Positions 8,962 to 19,600 of a stretch of 64,000 bases of DNA are shown in pieces (position 1 is the first letter of the stretch; each line of letters opens with the position of its first letter). Origin of the DNA: Bdellovibrionaceae bacterium UBA6502 (lineage in GTDB: Bacteria > Bdellovibrionota > Bdellovibrionia > Bdellovibrionales > UBA840). The notes under the pieces are model-generated. The model was given only the letters and a program-made list of their open reading frames with translations, was not told the DNA's origin and did no database searches. The translations under genes were made by a program, and so were the position numbers. Location of the stretch: assembly GCA_002436415.1 (NCBI GenBank), contig DJMA01000046.1:54649-118648 (forward strand). Direction: 5' to 3'.

Positions 8962-10479
8962 TTATTTCTTGTAGGCTTCCTTTTTAGGAACAGGAAGTGG
9001 TTCAAAATCCCGCTTAAAGCCTTCCCCTACACTAGCCAAAGCCACACGGTTACGTGAACTTTCTTTTACATTGTATAGAGCATCATCCGCAGCTTTCACC
9101 AAAGCATCTGCATCGTGGGCGTGACTTGGGTATTCACTTACCCCCACACTAATTGATACAAATCCCATGGGTTGCTTTTCACGATTAGCAAAGTTAGTTC
9201 CTTCCACTAAGCGTCTCAGTTTTTCAGCTTTAATAGCGGCACCCTCTGCATCCGTATGAGGTAAAAGTATGCAAAACTCTTCACCACCTAGTCGCGCAAC
9301 AATGTCTGTTTTACGACTCGACTTTTTCATCAAAGCAGAGATTTGTTTTAATAACACATCCCCACTTTGGTGTCCATTCTGATCGTTGTACTTTTTAAAG
9401 TGATCAATATCTAAGTAAATGCAAGACAATGGAAATCTCGTTCTTCTAGAACGATTGATTTCCTCTTCAATTCTTTCGTTGAAAAAACGACGATTGTATA
9501 AAGTAGTCAATGGATCTTTAATGGCCATATCATGAATTCTTCTTTGCATTACAGCATTAAAATAAAAGGCCTGTACCACCTGTACAAAACTCTCTAATAA
9601 TCTTAAAGACTGCATGTCATGGATTTCTTCTAAGAATACAAAAGCTCCTGCTAGTTGATTTTCAATGCTCAAAGGAAATACTACATACTCTGATTTTTGA
9701 AAAACCTGAACCAGCATTTCAGCCAACTCAGGAGCATCGGCGATACTACTAATTCTTTGAATGTAATCTTGCTGACTAAGCTCTTTAAAGGAAATCCCTG
9801 CACCACGAACCTTTTGAGGATCAACATTATGCGCCTGAGAAACCGATAATGAGCGATAAGAAGGTAGATGCTTTAAAAATAAAATAGAAGCATCCTCTAA
9901 AATCTCTGCACTTTGTTTTAAAAAGATATCTACTACTTGAGTCACTTCAGCTGTCTTAGAAAGCTCAGACATTAGGTGATTGATTTTTTGGATTTCCTCT
10001 TTTTCTTTAGATATCCTTGAATTTAGTGAAGTTAAAGCTTTGTTCTTATTCTCTAGCTCTTCAAGCAATTGTTCGTTTTGGTACTGCAAAAACAACATTT
10101 CTACCGTACGATCTACCGTTACAATTACATCCCCTAAGTCCTCAAATGGCTTATGTAAGTAGTCATAGGCACCCAGCTTAATGGCTTGCAATGCAGTATC
10201 CAACGAAGCATGAGAGGTCATAATAATAAATTGGATGTCTTCAGAGATCTCGCGCACCTTACCCAAAAGATCAATCCCTGACATTCCTGGCATTCGAATA
10301 TCACTTAAAATGATATGTGGAGGCTCTTCTGGAATTACTTTAAAAGCATCATCCGCAGAGGGAAAATCACGAACCTGATAACCCGCATCTCCCAAAGCTT
10401 CCATTAAAATAGAGCGAATGGATGCTTCATCATCCACGATGTACACCATAAACTGTTCTCTTAAGTTCTCAATAGACAC
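8962..10479 (-). CDS. Response regulator with C-terminal GGDEF (diguanylate cyclase) domain
   Basis: A 505-aa two-domain regulator. The receiver domain (about 10-125) has the acidic pair D16/D17, phospho-acceptor D60 in LSDIRMPG, T88 and K110 in LHKPF. A coiled linker (about 130-170) leads to a GAF-like sensory segment (about 175-310). The GGDEF domain (about 318-485) has the active-site sequence GGEEF (398-402) and an intact inhibitory I-site RKTD (389-392), spaced five residues before it. It should therefore make c-di-GMP and be product-inhibited. The gene starts 6 bp after the stop of the adjacent histidine kinase, its likely partner, and is followed 15 bp later by alr. Confidence 0.92.
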   Translation of the reverse strand: MSIENLREQFMVYIVDDEASIRSILMEALGDAGYQVRDFPSADDAFKVIPEEPPHIILSDIRMPGMSGIDLLGKVREISEDIQFIIMTSHASLDTALQAIKLGAYDYLHKPFEDLGDVIVTVDRTVEMLFLQYQNEQLLEELENKNKALTSLNSRISKEKEEIQKINHLMSELSKTAEVTQVVDIFLKQSAEILEDASILFLKHLPSYRSLSVSQAHNVDPQKVRGAGISFKELSQQDYIQRISSIADAPELAEMLVQVFQKSEYVVFPLSIENQLAGAFVFLEEIHDMQSLRLLESFVQVVQAFYFNAVMQRRIHDMAIKDPLTTLYNRRFFNERIEEEINRSRRTRFPLSCIYLDIDHFKKYNDQNGHQSGDVLLKQISALMKKSSRKTDIVARLGGEEFCILLPHTDAEGAAIKAEKLRRLVEGTNFANREKQPMGFVSISVGVSEYPSHAHDADALVKAADDALYNVKESSRNRVALASVGEGFKRDFEPLPVPKKEAYKK

Positions 10480-10485
10480 CCTACT

Positions 10486-12828
10486 CTACCCCTTTAATTT
10501 TGGTTTACGAATTTTTACTTGGAAGGACGAAGCTGGTTTATCCACTTTTTCTTCCTCTGCCTTAGCAACTTCAGTTTCATCGCCTTGCTTAGAATCCACT
10601 GACGGCATATCTGGTACTTCTTCAATCATTGTTTTATCTTCCAGACTCGGTTCGTCGTCCTCATCCGAGAAACCCGCAATAGCATCCAGTGCCGACACAC
10701 CACCTTCATCTGATTTCTCTTCCACCGGAGAAGAACCTAAGTTCGTATCTGGCGCGGCAAATTGAAAATCATCTTCTTCATCTTCTTCTTCGTCAGCCAA
10801 ATTCTCTTCCACCACAGCCTCAGGAACTGGCTCTTCGACCACAACTTTTTCTCTAGGAATTTCTTCAGTCAAATCATCATCCAAAGCTTCTGTGTCTTGG
10901 GACTCATTTATTTGCTTAGCCATCAAAGGCTCTTCTTTTTCCGCTGCTGGCTCTGACTTTGCCACTGGAACCTGCGCCTCGGCACTGTCATCTCCAAACT
11001 TTGGCATATACTCAGACTCAGGCAACTCAGCCTCTTCAGCCTCTGGGAAATCAATAAAGAAAGTGGTTCCTACATCAATTTCAGACTCCACATAAATATT
11101 TGCTTTGTGGTCACGAACAATTCCAACGGAAACAGAAAGACCTAAGCCAGTTCCCTTCCCTGCTGGTTTCGTTGTAAAGAATGGCTCGAAAATTTTGTTC
11201 TTAACTTCTTCAGGCATACCATGACCTGTGTCTTCAATTCTTAAACGCACAAGCTTTTCTTCTTTGATATGATCCAAATAGATATGCAAAGACTTATTCT
11301 CACAGTCTTCCATGGCATGGCCTGCATTCATCATAAGGTTTAACATAACCTGCTGAATTTGGTTTCCGTTAGCAAGAACACAAGGAACTCTGTTCACCGA
11401 ACGAGAGATTTTAACACCCGCTAAAGACAACTGGTGTTCCACCAAATCTACCGCTGCTTGCACAACATCCCACATATTGGTTGGACTTAACTCAAGCTTC
11501 TCCGCACGAGCGAACTTCATTAGACCTTCGATGATCTCTTTTGTTCTTCGAGTTTCCGATTCGATGATATCCAAATGCTTTTTCATATCATCGTTCTTTA
11601 CTTTAGCCTTCGCCAATTGCGTATGCCCTAAAATACCAGCCAGAGGATTCTTTACCTCATGGGCAATACCAGCACTTAATTGTCCAAACGCAGACATTTT
11701 CTCTGATTGCACCAGTGCCATTTTAGAGTGTTCTAACTGCTCTTCACGTTCAATCAAACTTTGAGCCATTTGCCCAATGCTCCCCGCAAGCTCACCCACT
11801 TCATCTCTAGACTTAACATTCACTGGTACTTCAAAATTTCCTGAACCAATTTCTGCAGCAACACTCTTAAGGTCTTTCAAAGGCTTTGTAATGAGTCGTG
11901 TAAAAATTAAACTCAAAGCCAAACCAGCAACCAATACTCCAATTCCAATGACCAATAAAGTTTTAAAAAGCTCATCCGCAGCACGAAAGGCTTCCTCTCT
12001 TGGAGTTGTGATAATCGCATACAAATTGGTGTTACCAATTTTTTCATAACCCGCGGCTACAGTGTCACCGATTTCATCCTTATAAGAATCCCCGGCACCT
12101 GCTGGCTTAGCCGTTTGTTGAATTTCTTTGACCACTTGATTTTCAATCAAAGCCTGACCAAGCACTCTTTCGTTGGGATGAGCATAAACAAAGCCTGAAG
12201 CATCTACCAAAAAGGCAGTGTTCAAGGAAGCTTTGTAGTTGTTCACTACTCCGGCAAATAGGTTTGAATTTACCAATCCAACTAAAACTGTATCTTTTAA
12301 GACATTTTTATTGTTTGAATCTTCTACTTGCGCGCGAATGGATACTGCAAAAATTGGTAAGCCCTCTGGTGAGGACAAACGCTGAAAATATAAACCTGTA
12401 TCCGTAGCTTTTTCTAGGGCAAAGTTTTGCACTAGGGAATCCATAAACCCGATTGGCCAAGACTTTGCCTCAGACAAATCATTACTCACTTGCCAAGCAA
12501 CTTTTCGGGAACCAGGGTCCACCGACATGATTCCGTAAAAATCATCGTACTGACTAAATAAAACAGAATTCACTCCAGCTTGTTTTTTTTGTTGCTCAGA
12601 GAGGGATTGATAGTTAGAGGCAAAAATCGCGAGTTTAGAAATCAAACTCCCCACTTTCTCTTCCATCAACTGTGATACCCCTTGAGAAAGTTTCGAGTTT
12701 ATTTCAACGACAAAAGCTTGCTTATCGTTATAAAAAACTCGGTTCGTATTCCACAGAACAGCTACCATGGCGCCTACTAATACCACCGTAAATAGCAAAC
12801 CAATCTTGGCTAAAATACTAAACCTCAT
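10486..12828 (-). CDS. Membrane sensor histidine kinase with long acidic C-terminal tail
   Basis: A kinase of about 780 aa, counted from the ATG at 12828. I chose this start over an in-frame one at 12861 because GGGGAG lies just upstream and the protein then begins with its membrane anchor MRFSILAKIGLLF. Order: TM1 (about 4-26), a periplasmic Cache-like sensor (about 30-285), TM2 (about 290-312), HAMP, HisKA with H390 in AHEVKNPLAGI, and HATPase_c with N-box, DTGHGMP (about 533-539) and GKGTGLGLS. After the kinase core comes an unusual tail of about 180 residues rich in E, D, P and V. It ends in the basic FQVKIRKPKLKG. It is the first gene of a long operon; its product probably phosphorylates the following response regulator. 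Confidence 0.9.
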   Translation of the reverse strand: MRFSILAKIGLLFTVVLVGAMVAVLWNTNRVFYNDKQAFVVEINSKLSQGVSQLMEEKVGSLISKLAIFASNYQSLSEQQKKQAGVNSVLFSQYDDFYGIMSVDPGSRKVAWQVSNDLSEAKSWPIGFMDSLVQNFALEKATDTGLYFQRLSSPEGLPIFAVSIRAQVEDSNNKNVLKDTVLVGLVNSNLFAGVVNNYKASLNTAFLVDASGFVYAHPNERVLGQALIENQVVKEIQQTAKPAGAGDSYKDEIGDTVAAGYEKIGNTNLYAIITTPREEAFRAADELFKTLLVIGIGVLVAGLALSLIFTRLITKPLKDLKSVAAEIGSGNFEVPVNVKSRDEVGELAGSIGQMAQSLIEREEQLEHSKMALVQSEKMSAFGQLSAGIAHEVKNPLAGILGHTQLAKAKVKNDDMKKHLDIIESETRRTKEIIEGLMKFARAEKLELSPTNMWDVVQAAVDLVEHQLSLAGVKISRSVNRVPCVLANGNQIQQVMLNLMMNAGHAMEDCENKSLHIYLDHIKEEKLVRLRIEDTGHGMPEEVKNKIFEPFFTTKPAGKGTGLGLSVSVGIVRDHKANIYVESEIDVGTTFFIDFPEAEEAELPESEYMPKFGDDSAEAQVPVAKSEPAAEKEEPLMAKQINESQDTEALDDDLTEEIPREKVVVEEPVPEAVVEENLADEEEDEEDDFQFAAPDTNLGSSPVEEKSDEGGVSALDAIAGFSDEDDEPSLEDKTMIEEVPDMPSVDSKQGDETEVAKAEEEKVDKPASSFQVKIRKPKLKG

Positions 12829-12898
12829 CCCTGATTCTCCCCTGCAGAATTTGACCAACACAAGATTACTTTAGCAAAAAGTCTAAGTAATTGGTAAT

Positions 12899-12927
12899 AT
12901 TGTAGTTTTCTATATTCTTTCGGGCAA
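12899..12927 (-). promoter_or_regulatory. Predicted sigma70-type promoter for the kinase-led operon
   Basis: On the minus strand TTGCCC (12922-12927) and TACAAT (12899-12904) are separated by 17 bp, a close match to the housekeeping consensus. This would start transcription near 12892, about 60 bp before the kinase ATG at 12828. It lies in the 183-bp gap between the divergent kinase and nadB genes. Found by eye. Confidence 0.5.
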
Positions 12928-13011
12928 GTTTTGTTGAATTTTTCTTTATCAACCAGCCTATCTACTTAAAAAAGACTAGCCCTTTGTCTGTCATGTGCTA
13001 ATTTATCGATC

Positions 13012-14601
13012 ATGGATTTTCATTCTCAGCATTTAATCATTGGAACTGGCCTCGCTGGACTCTACTACGCCCTAGAAGTGGCTAAAAAAGAAAGCGTAAT
13101 CATCATAAACAAAAGTAAAATGCAAAACTGCAATTCTACTTGGGCACAGGGAGGCATTGCTGCGGTAATGTCAGAGTCAGACAGCTTTGAAAAACACATC
13201 CAAGACACTTTGGCCGCTGGAGCAAACCTCAACGACACAGAAGTGGTAAAACAAGTTGTTGAAAATGCCCCAGATGCCATTTCTCATTTAACCAAATGGG
13301 GCGTGAAGTTTGATCGCGACTCTCAAAACCAGCTTCACCTTGCCAAAGAAGGCGCGCATTCAGAAAGAAGAGTGCTGCACGTACAAGATCACACAGGAAA
13401 AGACATCCACGAAAAACTACTACAAAAAGCAGTAGAACACCCAAACATCCAAATTTTCGAGGAAGCTTGCGCAGTTGATCTACTCACCTCTAAAAAGTTA
13501 CACCTAAAACCCAATGAACAAAACCGTTGCTTCGGGGCCTATATTCTAGACGTGAAAACCTCCAAAGTATTTACTGTTGGTGCAAACTTCACCATTTTAG
13601 CTACCGGTGGCGCTGGAAAAATTTATCTATACACCTCCAATTGGGACGGAGCCACCGGCGATGGAATTGCCATTGCTCATAGAGCTGGCGCTAGAATCGC
13701 AAATATGGAGTTTATGCAGTTTCACCCAACATGCCTATATCACCACCACGCTGCGAACTTTCTAATTACAGAAGCCTTGCGTGGAGAAGGCGCTGTATTA
13801 GTGAATGAAAAAGGCTCTGCCTTTATGGACGAAAAACATCCTCTCGGCAGCTTGGCGCCAAGAGACATCGTGGCCCGAGGAATCGATGAGGAACTTAAAA
13901 GAACCGGTGCCGACTGCGCCTATCTTGAGTTAAAAAACAAAGACGAAGACTTCCTCCTTGCTCACTTCCCAAGTATTTTTGAAAAATGTCTACAACTAGG
14001 AATAGACATTCGTAAAGAACCCATCCCTGTTGTTCCAGCAGCTCATTATCTTTGCGGAGGAGTTTTAACCGATAAAGATGCTATGACCGACATTGCTGGC
14101 TTGAGTGCCATTGGCGAAGTTGCTTGCACAGGCCTACATGGAGCTAACCGTCTCGCAAGCAATTCACTGCTTGAATGTTGCGTTTTCGCGCAAAAAGCCG
14201 CGCACAAAAACTTGAGTCGCTCTGCTGATTTTAAACTCCCAGAAAATTTAAAAGTTCCAGCCTGGAAAGATCATAGCAAAACTGACAAAGACGAAATGAT
14301 TGTAATCTCTCACACCTGGGATGAAGTTCGACGACTGATGTGGAACTACGTAGGCATTGTTCGCAGTAACAAACGCCTGGATCGAGCCCAACAAAGATTG
14401 GAAGCTATCATCTCTGAAGTCGGAGAATACTATTGGGATTTCAAAATGCATCGAGATATATTAGAACTTAGAAACTTAACCACCACGGCACTTTTAAGCG
14501 TTAAATGCGCACGAAAAAGAAAAGAATCTAGAGGGATTCACTATAATATTGATTACCCAGAAATATCTGAAGACGAGGCCTACTCAACGATTATTAGTTA
14601 A
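13012..14601 (+). CDS. nadB: L-aspartate oxidase
   Basis: A 529-aa FAD flavoprotein that oxidises L-aspartate to iminoaspartate, the first step of de novo NAD synthesis. The dinucleotide-binding GTGLAGLYYALEVA begins at residue 11. Family blocks follow: STWAQGGIAAV, GGAGKIYLYTSN, MEFMQFHPTCLYH, RGEGAVLVNEKG, PAAHYLCGGV and the C-terminal ELRNLTTTALLSVKCA. The STWAQGGIA and HYLCGGV forms distinguish NadB from succinate dehydrogenase flavoproteins. No clear Shine-Dalgarno precedes the ATG. No nadA or nadC is next to it, so the pathway is dispersed. It converges with a lipoprotein gene, overlapping it by 8 bp. Confidence 0.95.
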   Translation: MDFHSQHLIIGTGLAGLYYALEVAKKESVIIINKSKMQNCNSTWAQGGIAAVMSESDSFEKHIQDTLAAGANLNDTEVVKQVVENAPDAISHLTKWGVKFDRDSQNQLHLAKEGAHSERRVLHVQDHTGKDIHEKLLQKAVEHPNIQIFEEACAVDLLTSKKLHLKPNEQNRCFGAYILDVKTSKVFTVGANFTILATGGAGKIYLYTSNWDGATGDGIAIAHRAGARIANMEFMQFHPTCLYHHHAANFLITEALRGEGAVLVNEKGSAFMDEKHPLGSLAPRDIVARGIDEELKRTGADCAYLELKNKDEDFLLAHFPSIFEKCLQLGIDIRKEPIPVVPAAHYLCGGVLTDKDAMTDIAGLSAIGEVACTGLHGANRLASNSLLECCVFAQKAAHKNLSRSADFKLPENLKVPAWKDHSKTDKDEMIVISHTWDEVRRLMWNYVGIVRSNKRLDRAQQRLEAIISEVGEYYWDFKMHRDILELRNLTTTALLSVKCARKRKESRGIHYNIDYPEISEDEAYSTIIS

Positions 14602-15217
14602 TCTCAGCTTTGATTAAGTGCACAGGTATGCTTTTTTCAGAAAGCCCAAGATCTCCTGTGATGACTAAATCAATGCTATCTGCCCTCTCTAAACTCTCGT
14701 AAGGCACAGCAAAAGAAACATCATAAGCCTTACCCCACGGAGAATGTTTTGGATAGATGCTTTTTAATCTTGGATAGGCTTGAGAGTTCTTTTTCACATC
14801 ACCTAAATATCGAGTTCCATTAACTACCAGATACACACGCCATATGGATTTTGGCTCATTCAAATCATTATAGCGAATCTCTGGAGTAAAAAAGCTAATA
14901 AACATTTTAGATTGATTTCCAAGTTCCTCTAGCATTTTTCTGCGATGCTTTATGATCTCATCTTGTGTCCATTTATAGACCTTGGATTGAAATTCAATTT
15001 GCTCTGCGTAGATGTCTTTGGTAATCAAAGTCGCACTGTAGTGAAAAATATTTGTCCAGCCCGAATAAAGTTCGTCTTTAATACTTAGTTTTTTGACCCT
15101 TTGAATATACTCCTCTGAAGGACTATATTCCTTGGCCTTCCCAGCACTTGAACAAGCCGCAGAGGTCATACCTATTATTAGGGAAACTAGAACTAATCTA
15201 CTCTTTCGCCAATCCAC
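14594..15217 (-). CDS. Predicted lipoprotein of unknown function
   Basis: A 207-aa protein with a lipoprotein signal: basic DWRKSR, hydrophobic core LVLVSLIIGM and lipobox SAAC with Cys22. A GTG start at 15217 is used, 25 bp inside the upstream hydrolase gene, so translation is probably coupled. The mature protein is charged, with alternating strand-like segments (WRVYLVVNGTRYLGDV). I recognise no domain. It ends in convergent overlap with nadB, leaving no room for an intergenic terminator. Confidence 0.7.
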   Translation of the reverse strand: MDWRKSRLVLVSLIIGMTSAACSSAGKAKEYSPSEEYIQRVKKLSIKDELYSGWTNIFHYSATLITKDIYAEQIEFQSKVYKWTQDEIIKHRRKMLEELGNQSKMFISFFTPEIRYNDLNEPKSIWRVYLVVNGTRYLGDVKKNSQAYPRLKSIYPKHSPWGKAYDVSFAVPYESLERADSIDLVITGDLGLSEKSIPVHLIKAEIN

Positions 15218-16026
15218 GCCTTTAAATCCTCAAATACTTTTTTTCGCCCAACTTCGTTATAAATTTCATGATACATTTCTGCATAGACGATCTTTTGCTT
15301 ATCTTCACTTCCCAACAAGGAAAAAACTTCTTCGGATGACTTTAAACTAACGATTCGATCATCCCCCGCTAATTGCATCAAAATAGGCAATTGAAGCTTT
15401 TCTGCCTTTTGTTGGAATTCTTTAAAACATTTCAAAAAGTCTAAATATAGCCTTGGGCAAACCTGATCATGCCTCAATGGATCACGATCATAGGAGCGAA
15501 CTATACTCACATCATGACTTAACAACTCGTTATCTATCTCGTTGTTTAAAGTTATATTTGGAATTAACTTCACCAACATCTTCGCCGCCATATCCTTCAC
15601 CACTGGGACCGGCATACTCAATCCCATTAAAGGCGAACTAAAAATAGCACCAGCAAAATCATTAGAGTTTTTATTGATTAAATAGCTCATTTGAATCAAT
15701 CCACCCATTGAATGTCCCAAGAGAAAATACTTTTTATCTCCTTCACGAGACTTCACAAAACGAATGAATTGATCAAGATCTTCGACATATTCATTTACAG
15801 AGGCAACTCCACGCTTACCTTCTGATTTTCCATGACCGCGAAGATCCCATGCATAGATCACATAATTTCCAGGTAGCATTCCTTCACAAAAATGAATGTA
15901 GGACTCGGAATGCTCGCCCATACCGTGAGTAACAATGATGACATTCTCTACCTGCTCTTGAGACTTCCAGAGTTGGTAGAATAATTCTTGGTTTCTATAG
16001 GCGCGAAAAAAGCCTTCTTTTCTCAT
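15193..16026 (-). CDS. Alpha/beta hydrolase, monoacylglycerol-lipase-like
   Basis: A 277-aa cytoplasmic serine hydrolase of the Hydrolase_4 group (lysophospholipase/monoglyceride lipase). The oxyanion-region HGMGEHS starts at residue 34. The nucleophile is S106 in GHSMGG, the acid is probably D222 or D223 in AGDDRIVS, and the base is H253 in AEMYHEIYNE. DLRGHGKSEGKRG is typical of this subgroup. Length matches bacterial monoacylglycerol lipases and there is no signal peptide. It follows a small secreted protein by 1 bp and overlaps the downstream lipoprotein gene by 25 bp. The natural substrate is probably an acyl-glycerol or lysophospholipid, by family only. Confidence 0.85.
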   Translation of the reverse strand: MRKEGFFRAYRNQELFYQLWKSQEQVENVIIVTHGMGEHSESYIHFCEGMLPGNYVIYAWDLRGHGKSEGKRGVASVNEYVEDLDQFIRFVKSREGDKKYFLLGHSMGGLIQMSYLINKNSNDFAGAIFSSPLMGLSMPVPVVKDMAAKMLVKLIPNITLNNEIDNELLSHDVSIVRSYDRDPLRHDQVCPRLYLDFLKCFKEFQQKAEKLQLPILMQLAGDDRIVSLKSSEEVFSLLGSEDKQKIVYAEMYHEIYNEVGRKKVFEDLKAWIGERVD

Positions 16027-16566
16027 TTAATTTCCCTCGGCGGCTGCATCGCCCTGAGGATAGCGTATTTCAAAGCCAAATCCAAGTTGAAGTGCGGTTC
16101 CAGGGTTAGAAAAATTAAACTTCATATCCATACGAAAATTGGTATCACCACCCATCGGCATCAATAGACCAATCCCCAGATGAACTCCTCCCTTTGTATT
16201 GAAGGAGCCATTGTATTGAGTTTTAAAGCTCGTAGCATCCAAACCGATATAAAGTAGAGAATTTAAGCCGCCTTCAATCACCATCTCTGTTTTACTGCTA
16301 ATGCTCAAATTATAAATGGTAACACCCTCAGCATTAGAGGCTGAAAGCATATATTCAGTGGCTTTCGTCGCATTGCTAGGAAAAGAAAATCTTAAAATCG
16401 TAGTTGGTTGAATTTCCGTTACATTGGGAATTTGATTCGGCAAATAGGGACCCGTTTGCAGGCCCAGAGCCCAAGAATAAGGAGCTTCAGCATCACCACC
16501 TTGCTGGGCAAAAGAACTTACACTACATAACAAAACTAAGCCGATGATCCAAAATGTCTTTTTCAA
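16027..16566 (-). CDS. Small secreted, probably outer-membrane, protein
   Basis: A protein of about 179 aa with a signal peptide (KKTFWIIGLVLLC core, cleavage expected after SSFA) and a strand-rich mature region. I placed the start at the TTG at 16566 because AGGGGA lies six bases upstream and translation then begins right at the signal peptide. An in-frame GTG at 16584 would add six residues. The C-terminal half (GGVHLGIGLLMPMGG, ALQLGFGFEIRYPQ) looks like membrane beta-strands, which suggests a small barrel. No family was recognised. It lies 1 bp upstream of the hydrolase gene. Confidence 0.6.
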   Translation of the reverse strand: MKKTFWIIGLVLLCSVSSFAQQGGDAEAPYSWALGLQTGPYLPNQIPNVTEIQPTTILRFSFPSNATKATEYMLSASNAEGVTIYNLSISSKTEMVIEGGLNSLLYIGLDATSFKTQYNGSFNTKGGVHLGIGLLMPMGGDTNFRMDMKFNFSNPGTALQLGFGFEIRYPQGDAAAEGN

Positions 16567-16656
16567 TGAGATTCCCCTACTCACTAAAGTTTAGCATTCT
16601 TTTTCAAGAGCTAGTAGTGAAAGCAACTTCCTTTTAAACCTAGGTCAGATCAAAAG

Positions 16657-19600
16657 TCAGGACCAAGGTAAAGCCTGATTAGGATCATAGCTTTGAATCA
16701 AGGCTTTTCCCTCTTTAACATAGGCGATTGCCATATTGATCTGCGCCTCTGGGTAAAACCTGTGAAGAGCAAAAGCATAGATTTTAAGCTGCTCAAAGGC
16801 CTTGTCTGAAAAACCACTAGAACCCGTTTTATAATCCAGAAGCCAGATATTATCTGAATCATCCTTAGCCCAAAAATCTATTTGCCCCTCGATGATTCTG
16901 CCAGAATCTAATTTTAATATAAATCCCCACTCCAATTGAGCACGATGAAATAATTCGGAGAAAGGGATTTCATCCATCGCAAGTAGAGCATCAATGATCT
17001 CACTTTCTTCTGCACTCAAAGACTCTACAAACTCATCTTCTTTTTGCACCGATACTGCCGCAACGTAATTTTCTAAAACCGAATGAAGCCTAGTTCCGTC
17101 GGCAGCTCGATCCATTCGCTTCTTGAAATGTTCCGCAGTGTAAAAATCTTCTTCTTCACCTTTTTTCTGCTGGCGACCATATTCTGTTCTTTGCTCAAGA
17201 AGCTTTGACACAGAATCCGTTTCTAAAGGTTTGAAATAATCTTGCTCTTGTCCCTGCCATTGCTCGATCCAATCAGAATGCTCCATCAAGTCTTTAGCAA
17301 GTACCACATTCTCAAAGCTGCGTTTTACCAAATAACTATATTTCTCTCTCTTATATATTTCGTCGGAAAGTTCCCAGGAAAGATTTTCTAACCAAGAGTT
17401 TTTTTCGATTTTATCTGACCAAGATAAATACAAACATTTTTCAGCACGGGTTAAGGCAACATACAACAAACGCAAAGACTCTTCTTTTTCTTTTTGCTGT
17501 ATTTGCTTGATTTTTTCTTTACTAAACAATGGTAGCCTTTTTACCCCGTCTTCTCCTTGCGGCACAGGCAAACAAAACTTTTTATCGTCTTCATAGTAAT
17601 CCATTGTAAGGCTTAACTTTGACTTTTTATTCATTCGACAAACAAAAACATGAGGAAACTCTAAGCCCTTAGAAGCATGAATTGTCATTAACTGCACGCG
17701 ATTTGGTTCTAATGCAGCCGCAGCCTCCAACTCCCCTTCATTGCTAACTTCGGCAAGCTCTTCTGCTCGACGAAGATAACTTAGTGGAGAAAAGAAAGCC
17801 TTCCTCTCCCCTTCTCTAAGATCACAGAGAAACTTCCAAATGTTTGCCTCCCTCTTACCACTAGAGTCATACTTTCTTGCACTCTCCAATATACCACTTT
17901 CAAAAATGGATTTTTCTAATGCAGAACTTATTCCGTACTCTTCAGCAAATTCTTTAAGTAGCGCTAGTCTTTCAATAGAAACATCTTCTTTATTTTTTAA
18001 TTGCTCCCAAGAAAACTCCTTTTGTTCAACCCACGCAAAGATCTTTTCATCATCGACAAAAAACCAGGGACTTCTTAAAAGCTCTATAATGTTTTGAGAA
18101 TCATGCGGATGAACTAAAAACTTCAATAAGGCCAATAAGTCTAAAATTTCTCTTCTTTCATAAAAAGATCCGCTAGTATGTAAGTAGTGAGGAACTTCTT
18201 TTTCTTGCAAACAAGCAGAAATTTCCAACATCGCTTTTTTCGTTCTACTCAAAATACAAATATCACTAGGAGCAACACCTTCATTTAATAATTCAGTGAT
18301 ACGGTTAGCGATCATCCAGTTTTCTTCTAAAGGCTCGTCGGCAATCAAAAATTCCGCTGCTGCTTGCTCTGGGTCTTCGTGTTCTTTGTAATCTCTGGTT
18401 TCCATCGAGGCAAAACCAAACTGCCCCATAAACTCATTGATGAACTCCATACAATCAGGCTTGGTACGATAGTTTTTCATTAATAATAAAAAACCGCCCT
18501 CTCCTGAGCGCAGCCTCTCTTCTTCCTTGTGAAACAAGCTTTGATCAGCACCACGAAAATAATAAATACTTTGCTGTGGGTCGCCCACCAAGTAGTAAGG
18601 AGATTCATCAATAAAGTGTTTTAACAAATGCAATTGCTCAGGACTTGTATCTTGAAACTCATCAATCATCCAGTAATCAAACTCACTTGCAAAGGACAAA
18701 GCAAAGTCAGGGTTTTTCCTTAAAAGATAGGCTGCAAAAAACTCAATGTCTGACATTGAGATGCTTGAGTTTTGTAAACGATCTTGTAAAAAGGCTTCAA
18801 CAAACTCATTTGCAAAATCCTGAAAACATTCGTTGAACTCTTGGTAATCAGCCACAAAGGGAAAAATTTCTTCAGGCCATTTCACCATATCCTTCACTTG
18901 ATCCCATAACTCAGAAGCTTCTTTGTGAGTGGCATCATCTAAAATTGGGTTCTTCGCCGGATTGGAAGGTTTTCTTGATATTCGTGCTATGGCTGAACTA
19001 AAAGTATCCTCCATCTCAGAGAAATCAATTTGACTCAGACTTAATAGAACATTACCCAATTGAATCCAGTTTTCTTTGGTCTTCCCTTTACTATCGTGCC
19101 CTTCCGCCAAACTCACAACTCTTTGGCCCACATCCTTACATTGACTCTGAAAATCTTGAAAGCGATTTTGTAAATCCAATTCAATATCCTGAGAAGTGGT
19201 GGGGCTGAGATCTTTTCCCAAAAGATAGCCTTCGTAATATTTCGCAAGAAACTTTGCCAGGTCTGAAAAATTGTAAACACTCAAAAGCTTTTCGTAGGAA
19301 GGATTGCTCTCCATGATTCGTCGAGCCCAGTAAAAATAGGATTTTCGATTGTCCATCCCACTTATTACTTCAAAGCCAGAATCTAAGCCAATTCCATGGC
19401 CATACTTTCGCAAGAAACTACTCAACACACCATGGATGGTTGAAATTTGCAGGTAGTTTCCAGATCGAACATAATCAATTAAGAGTGGGTCCCCCTGCTC
19501 CGATGCAAATAAGAGTAATCTCTCTCGCAATTCTTGCGTTGCTTTTACCGTAAAAGTAGTCACTACCAATTTAGGTGCTCGACCTTCTTGTTCAAAAAAC

